DNA of 37,676 nt, from positions 1-37,676 of the forward strand of contig CAMKLO010000033.1 in NCBI GenBank assembly GCA_946413655.1, given 5' to 3'. Below the pieces are notes generated by a model. It did not search any database. It was not told where the DNA came from and saw only the letters and a program-made list of their open reading frames with translations. A program made the position numbers and the translations under genes. Positions 19,574 to 27,471 of this stretch are shown here, piece after piece. This DNA is from an uncultured Fibrobacter sp. GTDB taxonomy: Bacteria; Fibrobacterota; Fibrobacteria; Fibrobacterales; Fibrobacteraceae. Position 1 is the stretch's first letter. Each line of letters begins with the position of its first letter.

Positions 19574-20281
19574 ATGGCAACAATAAAAGAACTCAAAGCA
19601 AGTGGCGCCCCTCGTTTTAAAGTTCCGGGCAAAGAAGCAATTTACGACGCCTTCGACCAGTTTCTCGCAGAGAACTTCCTCGGCGAGACCGTTGAAGCGA
19701 TAGCCCCCGCCCCGGCTGGCGAAAACGCCGAATTCGCACCGCAGGTTGTCAAGCTCTATGAACTCGCCAACACCACCAAGGGGAACGCAGGTCTCTGGAA
19801 GGCAGGCACCGGCACATCGTCCAAAAAATGGGACTTGAGTTTTTTGCAAGGCATTTTGAACCAGTTTTCAACACTCCCTGCAGCCACACGCGGGAAAACC
19901 ATCTCGGACATCAAGCTTCAGCTCGAAGACTTCGCCTCCAAGAAGTTTGCCAAGAACCCGGCCAACGCACGTAACGGTCTCCTCCATCTTTGCAACCCGA
20001 ACGAATACGCAGCCATCTACTCATTTGCGGACAAACTCGCCATCTGCAAAGAACATTCCCGCCTGCTCGAAGACTTTAGACTTTCGAACCGCTGGGACAG
20101 CGGCCTCTTGAAATTGAAGGTTTTCCGCAAAGACGGTTACATCGCCATACACACGGATGAACAACTCTGCTGGATTTACGACAAACTCGCCAACATGCAC
20201 AAAATCGAAGACGAAGAGTTTGACGTATTCATGAAAAACTACTTCACCGCTCCAAAAAAGACGGCCCCGAAAAAGAAGTAA
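19574..20281 (+). CDS. Unknown cytoplasmic protein with lysine-rich tail
   Basis: The 235-residue protein is not recognised with confidence. It starts after AAGGAAG and has no signal peptide or membrane segment. The centre reads like a mixed alpha/beta domain with a conserved-looking LLHLCNPNEYAAIYS block near residues 138-152, reminiscent of N-terminal domains found fused to McrB-like or AAA proteins, though that resemblance is only by eye. The last dozen residues are lysine and proline rich (TAPKKTAPKKK), a type of tail common in nucleic-acid-binding proteins. It follows recD but has its own promoter and a terminator, so it forms a single-gene unit. A link to DNA repair is positional inference only. 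Confidence 0.75.
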   Translation: MATIKELKASGAPRFKVPGKEAIYDAFDQFLAENFLGETVEAIAPAPAGENAEFAPQVVKLYELANTTKGNAGLWKAGTGTSSKKWDLSFLQGILNQFSTLPAATRGKTISDIKLQLEDFASKKFAKNPANARNGLLHLCNPNEYAAIYSFADKLAICKEHSRLLEDFRLSNRWDSGLLKLKVFRKDGYIAIHTDEQLCWIYDKLANMHKIEDEEFDVFMKNYFTAPKKTAPKKK

Positions 20282-20290
20282 TCCAATCAC

Positions 20291-20315
20291 GTTGCCCCAT
20301 CGGGCGACTTTTTTA
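20291..20315 (+). terminator. Rho-independent terminator
   Basis: GTTGCCC and GGGCGAC pair with one wobble around a short loop and are followed by a T-run on the plus strand, 10 bases after the stop at 20281. Confidence 0.75.
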
Positions 20316-20343
20316 ACCTGTCATCCCGGACCCGGAATCTTTT

Positions 20344-21708
20344 TCAATTCTTCTTTAAGCTGATGAGCGCAAAAACAAGTGAGACGGCAACACCGATAAG
20401 CGGAATGTAGTTTGGAGTTTGAATTTTTGCAGTTGACACCAAGATAGCCGGGATGAGCCCAAAGAGCCCGCCAACAATCACGCCTGTGTACCAAAGCGAT
20501 TTTTTGATATTGAATTTTTTATGGGCGATAATGGCAACAGCGAGAGGAGCCACAATTCCTGGCGTATAGACGGAATAAGCCATCGTCAAAAGCCCAATAA
20601 TATCCTTGCCTTGAAGCGCAAGGAATGTCGCAATGATGCCGATAGCGACGACAAGCAAACGCACGACAGAAATGCGGCGCGTATTCAAGATGTCACTTCC
20701 GAAAATGGCGGCAGAGTTGATAAGGCACGTATCCGCCGACGAGAGCAACGCAGACAAAAGTCCAACCGACAAGAGAGCCGCAAGCGGGAGCGGAAGTACA
20801 TCTGACGCGAGTCTGAACAGCGGATTCATCACTGGCCCCACGCCATGTGCAGTTTCGGGGGCGTAAGTCGCGGTCCACATGCCAAGCAAGACGATGACAA
20901 CACTAAAAACCAGGATAGCAAAACTTCCGGCAACAACGGCTTTGCGGGCAGACGATGCATCCTTGGCGACAAGGTTACGCGAAATCACGTCAGGGCCAAG
21001 AAAATAAGCACCTCCGACAGTGAACAGCATCATCGCCAAATCAGTGAAGCCAAATTTTTCGTTCAAGAGATTGAAATTTCCGAAAGTCGCAAGCCCAGCG
21101 GACGGCACGGCAGTTCCATTGGCAAATCCTCCGAACAGATAAACCGCGGCGGCAAAAAATCCAAGCGTCAAAATTCCAAATTGCAACGCGTCAGTACGGA
21201 CAACAGAAAGCTGGCCGCCCAAAAGCGTATAGACAATGACAATTCCCGCCGTAATCAAAACAGATTGCGTTCCCGCATCGTGCCCCAGCACAAGCCCAAT
21301 GAACCCGGCAACAGCAGCGAACTGCGCAGCGATAATTCCAATCCACGAAACGGCGATAATCAAAGCGACAAGCTTTCGCCCTGTTTTTCCGACCGTCTTT
21401 TCAGCGATTTCGGGAAGCGTGCGCACATCGAGATCGTGAACCGGTTTGCTCAAGAAAGCCGCTTGAAACCAGAATCCAATCGCGCCAACAGCCAGCCACC
21501 AGAAAGCGGCAAAGCCGATGTTCTCAGCGCGGGCGGCGATGCCCACTGTTGCAGAAGCCCCAAGAACCGTCGCCATGAGGCTCATGAAAACGAACGGGCT
21601 GCTTTGCTTGCGACCTGCAACAACATAATCGTCAAAATTCTTGACCTTGAATAAATCGCGAATACAGATGAATCCAAGGACAAGAAAATAGATGATGAGA
21701 AGTTTCAT
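20344..21708 (-). CDS. Sodium:solute symporter family transporter (SSS/SLC5)
   Basis: The 454-residue protein is almost entirely hydrophobic, with about 12-13 membrane spans and a short basic C-terminus (SLKKN). The N-terminal FDDYVVAGRKQSSPFVFMSLMATVLGAS block is the family hallmark of sodium/solute symporters (yielding the sodium-site region GASATVG). Later ALLSSADTCLINSAAIFGSDI matches the conserved SSS signature near TM9. It imports a small organic solute with sodium across the inner membrane; the substrate cannot be told from sequence. It begins 17 bases after the stop of the ABC ATPase gene, so it may be the last gene of that operon, although no clear ribosome binding site is seen. Confidence 0.88.
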   Translation of the reverse strand: MKLLIIYFLVLGFICIRDLFKVKNFDDYVVAGRKQSSPFVFMSLMATVLGASATVGIAARAENIGFAAFWWLAVGAIGFWFQAAFLSKPVHDLDVRTLPEIAEKTVGKTGRKLVALIIAVSWIGIIAAQFAAVAGFIGLVLGHDAGTQSVLITAGIVIVYTLLGGQLSVVRTDALQFGILTLGFFAAAVYLFGGFANGTAVPSAGLATFGNFNLLNEKFGFTDLAMMLFTVGGAYFLGPDVISRNLVAKDASSARKAVVAGSFAILVFSVVIVLLGMWTATYAPETAHGVGPVMNPLFRLASDVLPLPLAALLSVGLLSALLSSADTCLINSAAIFGSDILNTRRISVVRLLVVAIGIIATFLALQGKDIIGLLTMAYSVYTPGIVAPLAVAIIAHKKFNIKKSLWYTGVIVGGLFGLIPAILVSTAKIQTPNYIPLIGVAVSLVFALISLKKN

Positions 21709-21725
21709 GACTTAAAGTTAGAATT

Positions 21726-22409
21726 TTACAAGTTGCCGTATTCGCCGATATCAGGGATGAGTGCGCCCGATTTCATGTGGTAAACGCGGTTGCTGTAACC
21801 GAATGCATTTTTGTCATGCGTGGCGATAATGACAGAAACGCCCGTCCTCGCCAGCCGTGCAAAAAGGCGATAAACCTTATGACTGTTTTCTTCATCAAGA
21901 TTGCTCGTCGGTTCGTCGGCAATAATCAAATCAGGCTTGTTCGCAAGAGCCCTTGCAATGGCAACACGGCGTAGTTCACCACCAGAAAGATTTTGCGGAT
22001 GTTCGTTTGCAAGATGTGCGATACCAAGTTTATTTAACAGCGCTTTGATATGTTCCTTGTCAATTTTTTTGTTGTACAAGGTCGAAGTCAAAGTGATGTT
22101 TTCGACCACTGTGAACGCAGAAAGACTTGCAGCATTTTGCGGAATGTAACCGATACGCTCGTTACGCAAATGGGCCAGTTCCTCGTCGTTGAGCGCATAG
22201 ATGGGCAGTCCGTCTATTTCGATGCTTCCCGACGTGGGCTCGGTAACGCCTGCGAGCGCGTTCAAGAGCGTACTCTTTCCACTTCCAGATTCGCCGAAAA
22301 TGACGGTGAAGTCTCCAGACCATGCGAAGAAATCGGCGTTGTTGACCGCATTAAACTTTTCGCCACGTCGTGTATATTGCTTTGTTATGTTGTTTCCATT
22401 AAGTATCAT
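21726..22409 (-). CDS. ABC transporter ATP-binding protein, MacB/LolD type
   Basis: The 227 residues form one complete nucleotide-binding domain: Walker A GESGSGKST at 39-47, Q-loop YIPQNAAS, signature LSGGELRRVAIARAL, Walker B LIIADEPTSNLDEEN and the switch histidine in IATHDKN. It belongs to the class that powers FtsX-like permeases (lipoprotein release, efflux, or mechanotransmission rather than import). Its ATG overlaps the stop of the permease gene by one base (TAATG), so the two are translationally coupled. The substrate is unknown. Confidence 0.92.
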   Translation of the reverse strand: MILNGNNITKQYTRRGEKFNAVNNADFFAWSGDFTVIFGESGSGKSTLLNALAGVTEPTSGSIEIDGLPIYALNDEELAHLRNERIGYIPQNAASLSAFTVVENITLTSTLYNKKIDKEHIKALLNKLGIAHLANEHPQNLSGGELRRVAIARALANKPDLIIADEPTSNLDEENSHKVYRLFARLARTGVSVIIATHDKNAFGYSNRVYHMKSGALIPDIGEYGNL

Positions 22410-23599
22410 TAAGCGTCCTCCTTTAATGCGGTGTAAACATCGATTTTCCCGACTTTTTTAGCGATGTGGTATGAAGCTCCAATCCCTGCAATGGTGGGGA
22501 TTAACAAAGCTCCGACAATCGTTAAAAGAATGGTGGATGCGTTAGGGAGTGAAAAAGGTATCTGCAAGTTTTCTTGAATCAAAAAACGTAATGAGAAAAT
22601 TGCGACTGTTCCGAATAACGTTCCGGCGATAGCTCCGCTTCCACTTGCAATCAGGGATTCTCCAAGAACGATATTGGTGAGTTTTTTACGGGTGGCTCCA
22701 ATAATCAGGAGCGTCGCAAATTCACGCTTGCGTTCGTTTGTCGAAACCGAGAATGCGATGTAGATGACAGCAATCACGAGGAATAGGAAGAATCCGGAGA
22801 TAATCCAGACTGCAATTTTGAAAGAGCCTGCGGTTGCAATAACGCTATCGAACATGTTTTTGCGCGGAATGACATGCAAGTTGTCGAAATGCTCGTGAAT
22901 CGTTTGCGAAATTTTTTCGAAGTCAGCTCCTTTTTCAAGGTTGGCGAGAATTGCGGAGGGTTCCCCTTCGGAGATGAAATTGTATCCGACTTCTGCGGCG
23001 GCCTTGCGTAGAATTTCGATGGTCTCAACATCGGCGAAAACTGCTTGGTCTAGCTTATTGCCTAAAGGTTCAAGTGTTCCGACAACAGTAAATTCCTTGC
23101 CGAAAAACTTGATGACGCCACCTTCTTCGATGTTGATATCGTTACCAACAATGACAGAACCTGGGACAAATTCTTTTTTGTAGGTTTTGCGGATCCATGG
23201 CTTGATGGTAAAATCAGTCTTGGGATCAAAACCGATGATATTGACTTTTTTGTCGCAGCAGCTTGCACTGAGCGTTGTAAAGTAGAATTGCGGTGATGCT
23301 GCGCTTACTCCTGGAAGTTTGCGGGTGAAGTCCAATACTTCGCGTGGAAGCGTTTTGTGGCTCAAGTCGCCTTGCAAAAGAACGGACTGGTTTTTAGCTT
23401 CGCTGCCGAACGGGACGACTAGCAAATCAGCGCCCATGCGGGAAGAAAGCTGTTCGAATCCGGCGTCAAGACTTTTTGAAAAAATGACACCAGAAAGCAA
23501 TGTTGCCGAAGCGATTGCTGTCAAAATAACAAGGCCGAGGCTTCGTGCAGGATGGCTCCAAAAATTGGTATATATAATTTTAAACGTTGTGTATTTCAT
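22409..23599 (-). CDS. ABC transporter permease, FtsX/MacB family, with a Cys-Cys motif
   Basis: The start is placed at the ATG at 23599 because GGAGG lies nine bases ahead; this gives 396 residues. A first membrane segment at about 17-38 (SLGLVILTAIASATLLSGVIF) is followed by a large extracytoplasmic MacB-type domain of about 210 residues, then three membrane spans in the C-terminal FtsX domain (including FFLFLVIAVIYIAFSVSTNERKREF split across the loop). The extracytoplasmic domain carries SASCCDKKVNIIGFDPKTDF; the adjacent cysteine pair is unusual for MacB and suggests metal or thiol chemistry. The gene starts inside the last 20 bases of the DUF4418-like gene and ends overlapping the ATPase gene. 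It forms a three-gene exporter operon. Confidence 0.88.
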   Translation of the reverse strand: MKYTTFKIIYTNFWSHPARSLGLVILTAIASATLLSGVIFSKSLDAGFEQLSSRMGADLLVVPFGSEAKNQSVLLQGDLSHKTLPREVLDFTRKLPGVSAASPQFYFTTLSASCCDKKVNIIGFDPKTDFTIKPWIRKTYKKEFVPGSVIVGNDINIEEGGVIKFFGKEFTVVGTLEPLGNKLDQAVFADVETIEILRKAAAEVGYNFISEGEPSAILANLEKGADFEKISQTIHEHFDNLHVIPRKNMFDSVIATAGSFKIAVWIISGFFLFLVIAVIYIAFSVSTNERKREFATLLIIGATRKKLTNIVLGESLIASGSGAIAGTLFGTVAIFSLRFLIQENLQIPFSLPNASTILLTIVGALLIPTIAGIGASYHIAKKVGKIDVYTALKEDA

Positions 23600-24008
23600 T
23601 AGTAAAATCCTCCGATTCAAAGTTGCGGCTCGCCAAAAAGGCAATATTAGCCACACCAAAAAGTGCGATAACGATTCCAATCAATTGAAGAACTGGGGAC
23701 GAGATAGAATGACAGTGCATGTGCGGGTGCGAACAAACGCCCACAATGGCTGTGGGGACGAGTGAAGTGAGAACTCCCAGAGTGATTACGGCGTAGGTTA
23801 ATACTTTACGAGCCTTTGGCAAGAGCAAGTAAGCAATGCCAACAAGTGCAAGTACAATGCCTACGAAACCGTCAGCGATGGAGGTGTAATGGCATCGCAT
23901 GACGAAGTCCTCCGTAGGCTTGCAAAAAGGAAGCAAAATGAATGAGAGTAACGAAGTAATGGTGCCTAATAAAACTGTTATAGATCCAAAAAATAAGCCG
24001 TTTGTCAT
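23580..24008 (-). CDS. DUF4418-like four-span membrane protein
   Basis: The ATG at 24008 follows AAGGAGG by five bases, giving 142 residues. About four hydrophobic helices are visible, with short loops carrying FCKPTEDFVMRCHYT after the first helix and GVCSHPHMHCHS before the last; the C, H and M residues could bind a metal or form disulfides outside the membrane. The arrangement matches what I know of DUF4418 proteins, which sit beside FtsX-type permeases and their ATPases in anaerobes. It is the first gene of that operon, has a clear promoter, and its end overlaps the permease start by 20 bases. The function is unknown. Confidence 0.8.
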   Translation of the reverse strand: MTNGLFFGSITVLLGTITSLLSFILLPFCKPTEDFVMRCHYTSIADGFVGIVLALVGIAYLLLPKARKVLTYAVITLGVLTSLVPTAIVGVCSHPHMHCHSISSPVLQLIGIVIALFGVANIAFLASRNFESEDFTNEIHNV

Positions 24009-24037
24009 AAAAACCTCCTTGTCTTTATTCGAAGCCA

Positions 24038-24067
24038 AATATAGAAGGCGTTTATGAGTTTGTCCAA
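24038..24067 (-). promoter_or_regulatory. Sigma-70 promoter of the DUF4418-like/ABC operon
   Basis: On the minus strand TTGGAC (24062-24067) is 18 bases from TATATT (24038-24043), about 30 bases ahead of the start at 24008. The same -35, spacing and CCTTCTATATT context occur ahead of patB. Confidence 0.7.
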
Positions 24068-24114
24068 TACTTTGTTTTTAGAGTGAATTATAGAGAAAAT
24101 CTATAATTAAAGAT

Positions 24115-24135
24115 ATTCCCGATCAAATCGGGAAT
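24115..24135. repeat. REP-like hairpin ATTCCCGAT-CAA-ATCGGGAAT
   Basis: A perfect 9-base stem with a 3-base loop lies between tcdA and the exporter operon. The same core recurs at 26033-26053. It may also slow transcription leaving tcdA, but no long T-run follows. The neighbouring 24090-24106 carries a second small dyad, TTATAGA/TCTATAA. Confidence 0.7.
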
Positions 24136-24183
24136 GACGCGTTTTCTGTCATCCTGGAGGGCAACGATAGAGTCTATAATTTT

Positions 24184-25014
24184 TTACTGCAGCGACGTGG
24201 CTTTCTGATAAATGTCTTGCATCACAAGGCCGGCAATCATAAATCCGAAAATGGCGGTGGCGTGCGCCATGGTGCCGTTGATTTGAGCCTTGGTGCTGCA
24301 CCATTCATGATTTACGAGGTCGGCGTTTTGGAGTTCTGCTTCGCTTCGCTCGTGACGGACTTTAGGGCACATACAAGCGTCTGTGCCGCAAGCCGATGTT
24401 TTGCCACGGTTTTGCAAAAGTTCGTCGCTATAGACGCACATGATTTTCTTTTTCGGGAAAAGTTTTTTGCGCTTGCATTTGTCGCGGAGTGCGCGTCCGA
24501 GGGGGCATCCAGAAACTTTCCAGAATTCGGCGACCTTGATTCTCGTGGGATCCATCTTGAGGGCAGCTCCCATCGAAGAAAATACGGTTGCTTTAGTTTT
24601 GGACGCGTGATACAGCAACTGCATCTTGTTTTCGAGACTGTCGATGGCATCGATGATGTAGTCGAATGTGTCTAGCTCAAATTTTTCAGTATTCGCAGCT
24701 TCGTAGATGTCTTGCAGCGCGATAATTTTGGCGTGCGGATTGATTTCGAGCAAACGATTCTTGAGAACTTCAACTTTAACTTGGCCAACGGTTTTTGTGG
24801 TGGCCATCAGTTGGCGGTTTACATTGGTGATGCAAACGCGGTCGGAATCCACGAGAACTAATTCCTGTATTCCAGAACGGATAAGGCTTTCGGCACACCA
24901 GCTACCGACACCGCCGAGTCCAAAAATGATGACGCGCTTTTTATAGATGTTTTCCATGACATCGTCGCCGAGCAGGAGCGATGTACGGTTAAAAATGCTA
25001 GAACTGAGGGACAT
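24184..25014 (-). CDS. tcdA: tRNA threonylcarbamoyladenosine dehydratase TcdA (CsdL), ThiF/E1-like
   Basis: TcdA uses ATP to cyclise t6A at tRNA position 37 to ct6A. The 276-residue protein has the E1-like nucleotide-binding motif IIFGLGGVGSWCAESL at about 29-44, the acidic DSDRVCITNVNRQ block, and YIIDAIDSLENKMQL for the adenylate site. The region with SGCPLGRALRDKCKRK is also typical of TcdA. An additional cysteine-rich stretch, SACGTDACMCPKV, lies at about residues 205-217, and the protein ends in a hydrophobic helix (TAIFGFMIAGLVMQDIY). It stands alone between the LysR terminator and a REP-like hairpin. Confidence 0.9.
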   Translation of the reverse strand: MSLSSSIFNRTSLLLGDDVMENIYKKRVIIFGLGGVGSWCAESLIRSGIQELVLVDSDRVCITNVNRQLMATTKTVGQVKVEVLKNRLLEINPHAKIIALQDIYEAANTEKFELDTFDYIIDAIDSLENKMQLLYHASKTKATVFSSMGAALKMDPTRIKVAEFWKVSGCPLGRALRDKCKRKKLFPKKKIMCVYSDELLQNRGKTSACGTDACMCPKVRHERSEAELQNADLVNHEWCSTKAQINGTMAHATAIFGFMIAGLVMQDIYQKATSLQ

Positions 25015-25032
25015 AAAACAATTATAGAAAAT

Positions 25033-25051
25033 CCCGGTTCATAGAACCGGG
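25033..25051 (-). terminator. Terminator after the LysR gene
   Basis: A perfect 8-base stem CCCGGTTC/GAACCGGG with loop TAT lies just after the stop at 25058, followed by ATTTTC on the minus strand. The T-run is short, so its strength is uncertain. Confidence 0.6.
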
Positions 25052-25057
25052 GTAATA

Positions 25058-26002
25058 CTACTGTTCCGAACGATGTTCAGAAGTGTAAGCGCTTAGGTAT
25101 TCTTCCATCTCGCGGATGTAAATGCGACAGATTGTGCTGAGCATGAAGTTTTTCTTGGTGATGTAGCCGATTTCCATCTTGCGGTCGTTTTCACCCTTGG
25201 CGTCCTTGAACGGCACAGCCACGTAATCAGAACCGTTGATTTCTTCGCTTATAATGCCGGAGCAGAGAGTGTAACCGTTGAGGCCCACCATCAAGTTCAG
25301 CATGGTTGCGCGATCGTTTGCCTTGATTGTTCTGTGATATTCATTTGTACTGAGAATTTCTTCGGCGAAGTAGTAGTTGCCGCTTTCGCCCTGCTCAAAA
25401 GAAAGGCACGGGTATTCCGAAAGGTCTTCGAGATTGACGTAGGGCTTTTGGGCGAGTGGATTATTTTTCCACATGTAGGCGTAAGCGTTGCAATCAATCA
25501 ACTTCTGGAAAACGAGATCGTGTTCTCTCAGCAGGTAGGTGATGTACTTGCGGTTAAAATCGCTCAAGTAGATGATGCCGATTTCACTGCGAAGGCTTGT
25601 TACATCGTCGATGACTTCTTTCGTTTTGGTTTCGCGGAGTGCGAATTCGTAATCGTCGATGTTGAACTTTTTCACCATGTTCACGAAGGACTTGACGGCG
25701 AAAGAGTAGTGCTGCGTTGAAACGGCGAAACGCTTTTTCTTCTGTTCTTCTTTGCTGTAGCGTTCGAGAACGGAAGTGTAGTGGTTGTAAAGTTCGTTTG
25801 CACGGGCGATGAATTCTTCGCCTTCGGGCGTAAGAGTCACACCACGACTCGTACGATTGAAAATCGTAATGCCGATTTCGTCTTCGAGATCGTGAATTGC
25901 CGTTGTCAGTGAAGGTTGGGATATGAACAAGGATTCGGCGGCCTTGTTGAAGGAGCCGACCTTTGCGATCCCAATGGCGTAACGTAATTGCTGTAATGTC
26001 AT
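25058..26002 (-). CDS. LysR-family transcriptional regulator, predicted sulfur-assimilation regulator
   Basis: The 314 residues begin with a LysR winged helix-turn-helix (TLQQLRYAIGIAKVGSFNKAAE, then SQPSLTTAIHDLEDEIG at about 28-44) and continue with a two-lobe LysR substrate domain from about residue 90. The effector is unknown. Its neighbours (C-S lyase, sulfonate-type importer, cysteine synthases, nitrogenase-like reductase) point to control of sulfur acquisition, in the manner of CysB-type regulators and of SalR, the LysR-type regulator known to control methylthio-alkane reductase in Rhodospirillum; this assignment is inference. AAAGGAT lies ahead of the ATG. A dyad fitting the LysR rule sits at its own promoter (26102-26118) and again at nifH (36013-36029). 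Confidence 0.92.
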   Translation of the reverse strand: MTLQQLRYAIGIAKVGSFNKAAESLFISQPSLTTAIHDLEDEIGITIFNRTSRGVTLTPEGEEFIARANELYNHYTSVLERYSKEEQKKKRFAVSTQHYSFAVKSFVNMVKKFNIDDYEFALRETKTKEVIDDVTSLRSEIGIIYLSDFNRKYITYLLREHDLVFQKLIDCNAYAYMWKNNPLAQKPYVNLEDLSEYPCLSFEQGESGNYYFAEEILSTNEYHRTIKANDRATMLNLMVGLNGYTLCSGIISEEINGSDYVAVPFKDAKGENDRKMEIGYITKKNFMLSTICRIYIREMEEYLSAYTSEHRSEQ

Positions 26003-26032
26003 GGTCTATCTATATCCTTTCTTTGGTTTGTC

Positions 26033-26053
26033 ATTCCCGACGTAATCGGGAAT
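26033..26053. repeat. REP-like hairpin ATTCCCGA-CGTAA-TCGGGAAT
   Basis: Second copy of the ATTCCCGA element, here with an 8-base stem and 5-base loop, inside the lysR leader between promoter and start codon. It could fold in the mRNA and lower lysR expression. Confidence 0.7.
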
Positions 26054-26076
26054 CTCCATTGGGAGTGCTTAGGGCA

Positions 26077-26106
26077 AATATAAAAAATTTAGCATTGTAA
26101 TCCTAT
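26077..26106 (-). promoter_or_regulatory. Candidate lysR promoter
   Basis: On the minus strand TATATT (26077-26082) lies 18 bases from a poor -35 region (26101-26106) that is overlapped by the dyad operator. A weak -35 with an overlapping activator or autorepressor site is a usual LysR arrangement. Confidence 0.4.
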
Positions 26107-26118
26107 ACGTATTGTAGG
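26102..26118. promoter_or_regulatory. Candidate LysR box CCTA-N9-TAGG at lysR
   Basis: CCTA and TAGG arms flank nine bases (TACGTATTG), which fits the LysR T-N11-A rule with dyad symmetry. It overlaps the -35 region of lysR. The same arms and spacing recur at 36013-36029 near nifH. Confidence 0.5.
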
Positions 26119-26120
26119 AA

Positions 26121-26171
26121 TATTAAAAATAGAAGAAACCCCCAGGTGGATTCTAGGCTTCCCGGGGGCTT
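26121..26171 (-). terminator. Rho-independent terminator after patB
   Basis: On the minus strand, AAGCCCCCGGG pairs with CCTGGGGGTTT (26161-26171 with 26136-26146; 11 pairs with G-U wobbles), and a T-rich tract including TATTTTTAATA follows. Confidence 0.75.
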
Positions 26172-26186
26172 CTCGTTGTGCGTCGC

Positions 26187-27398
26187 CTATGAATCGAACG
26201 CAGTTTTTAATCTGTTGAGAGCCTCGACCAGGATACTTCGTGGACAAGCTAGATTTAGTCGCTGGAACCCTTCCCCGGTGTTTCCAAAGAAAATCCCGTT
26301 GTTGAGCCACAGTCGTGCTTTGTTGCGAATGCGATCCTGGATTTCGTCTGGCGAAAGTCCGGTCCCGTTAAAATCAATCCATGCAAGGTAAGTCGCTTCC
26401 ATCGGCACAAGTTTAACTCCGTTCAGATTTTCTTTAATGAATTTATCTATAAATTCAATATTGCCTTTGATGTACTTGATGAGTGCATCGAGCCAGACTT
26501 CACCCTTGCTGTAGGCGGCTTGCGCCGAGACGATTCCTTGGATGCTGACTTGGCTGTAGCCTGTCGCAAAGATTTGCTTGCGAAACGCGCGACGAATTGA
26601 CGGATTCTTTATGAAGGCGTGTGCAATTTGGATGCCGGCCAAGTTGAATGTTTTCGTCGGCGCGGTAACGATGATGGAGTTGTTTGCCAGTTCTTTGCTG
26701 ATGGAAGCGAATACGGTATGCTTTCCTTCAAAGACGAAATCGCTGTGGATTTCATCGCTCACGACGATTACATTATGCTTGAGACAGATTTCTCCGAGGC
26801 GTGTCAGCTCTTCGCGAGTCCAGACGCGGCAAACGGGATTGTGCGGGCTGCAAAGCAAAAAGAGCTTGATATTGTTTTCGACAATTTTCTTTTCAAAATC
26901 TTCAAAGTCTATATGGTAGCGGCCGTCTTCTCCGTAAATGAGATCGTTGCTCACGACTTTGCGGTCGTTGTTGACGATGGCATCGACGAAGTGCATATAG
27001 ACCGGCTGCTGGATGAGTATAGCATCGCCTTCTTTCGAAAATGCCTTGATGGCCATGCCAAGCGCAAACATCACGCCGGGGATTTTGATAATCGATTTGC
27101 GATCTTCTATATCATAGTGGTGACGGCGGCGGTAGAAATTTTTGACAGCTTCGTAGTAGTCTTCTTTGGGTTCACAGTACCCGAAGATTCCATATTCGGC
27201 AACACGAATCAATTCGTCCTGAATAAACGAAGAAATCTTGAAATCCATGTCAGCAATCCAAAGCGGGAGAAGACTGTAAGGATCTTCACCCGGCTTTACT
27301 GCGCGTCTCTCCACCGCGAAATCATACTTGAGAGAATTCGTGTGGCGACGCTCAATAACGGTATCAAAATCTAAATTGCGTTCTTTGTTTTCTGACAT
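26187..27398 (-). CDS. patB: PatB/MalY-type PLP C-S beta-lyase (cystathionine beta-lyase-like aminotransferase family)
   Basis: This PLP enzyme of the MalY/PatB fold-type I class removes sulfur from cystathionine or other cysteine S-conjugates, giving pyruvate, ammonia and a thiol. The 403 residues have the family opening LPLWIADMDFKI, the SPHNPV substrate-binding block, VVSDEIHSDF holding the PLP-contacting aspartate, and the PLP lysine in TAPTKTFNLAG near residue 242. A strong promoter is seen upstream and a terminator downstream, so it is transcribed alone. Placed next to a LysR regulator and a sulfur importer, it likely releases thiols or makes homocysteine in the same sulfur network. Fine substrate choice cannot be set from sequence. 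Confidence 0.9.
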   Translation of the reverse strand: MSENKERNLDFDTVIERRHTNSLKYDFAVERRAVKPGEDPYSLLPLWIADMDFKISSFIQDELIRVAEYGIFGYCEPKEDYYEAVKNFYRRRHHYDIEDRKSIIKIPGVMFALGMAIKAFSKEGDAILIQQPVYMHFVDAIVNNDRKVVSNDLIYGEDGRYHIDFEDFEKKIVENNIKLFLLCSPHNPVCRVWTREELTRLGEICLKHNVIVVSDEIHSDFVFEGKHTVFASISKELANNSIIVTAPTKTFNLAGIQIAHAFIKNPSIRRAFRKQIFATGYSQVSIQGIVSAQAAYSKGEVWLDALIKYIKGNIEFIDKFIKENLNGVKLVPMEATYLAWIDFNGTGLSPDEIQDRIRNKARLWLNNGIFFGNTGEGFQRLNLACPRSILVEALNRLKTAFDS

Positions 27399-27408
27399 GG
27401 TGGAATAT

Positions 27409-27438
27409 AATATAGAAGGATATGGTACTATTGTCCAA
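27409..27438 (-). promoter_or_regulatory. Sigma-70 promoter of patB
   Basis: On the minus strand TTGGAC (27433-27438) is 18 bases from TATATT (27409-27414). An inverted repeat ATATTATA/TATAATAT spans the promoter (about 27404-27450). Confidence 0.7.
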
Positions 27439-27471
27439 TATTATATTTCTAGCACCTTTTATAAATTTTGA

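Noticed and set aside
20845..21654. Plus-strand open frame of 269 codons
   Set aside because: It is antisense to the sodium:solute symporter gene and has a composition typical of a shadow frame.
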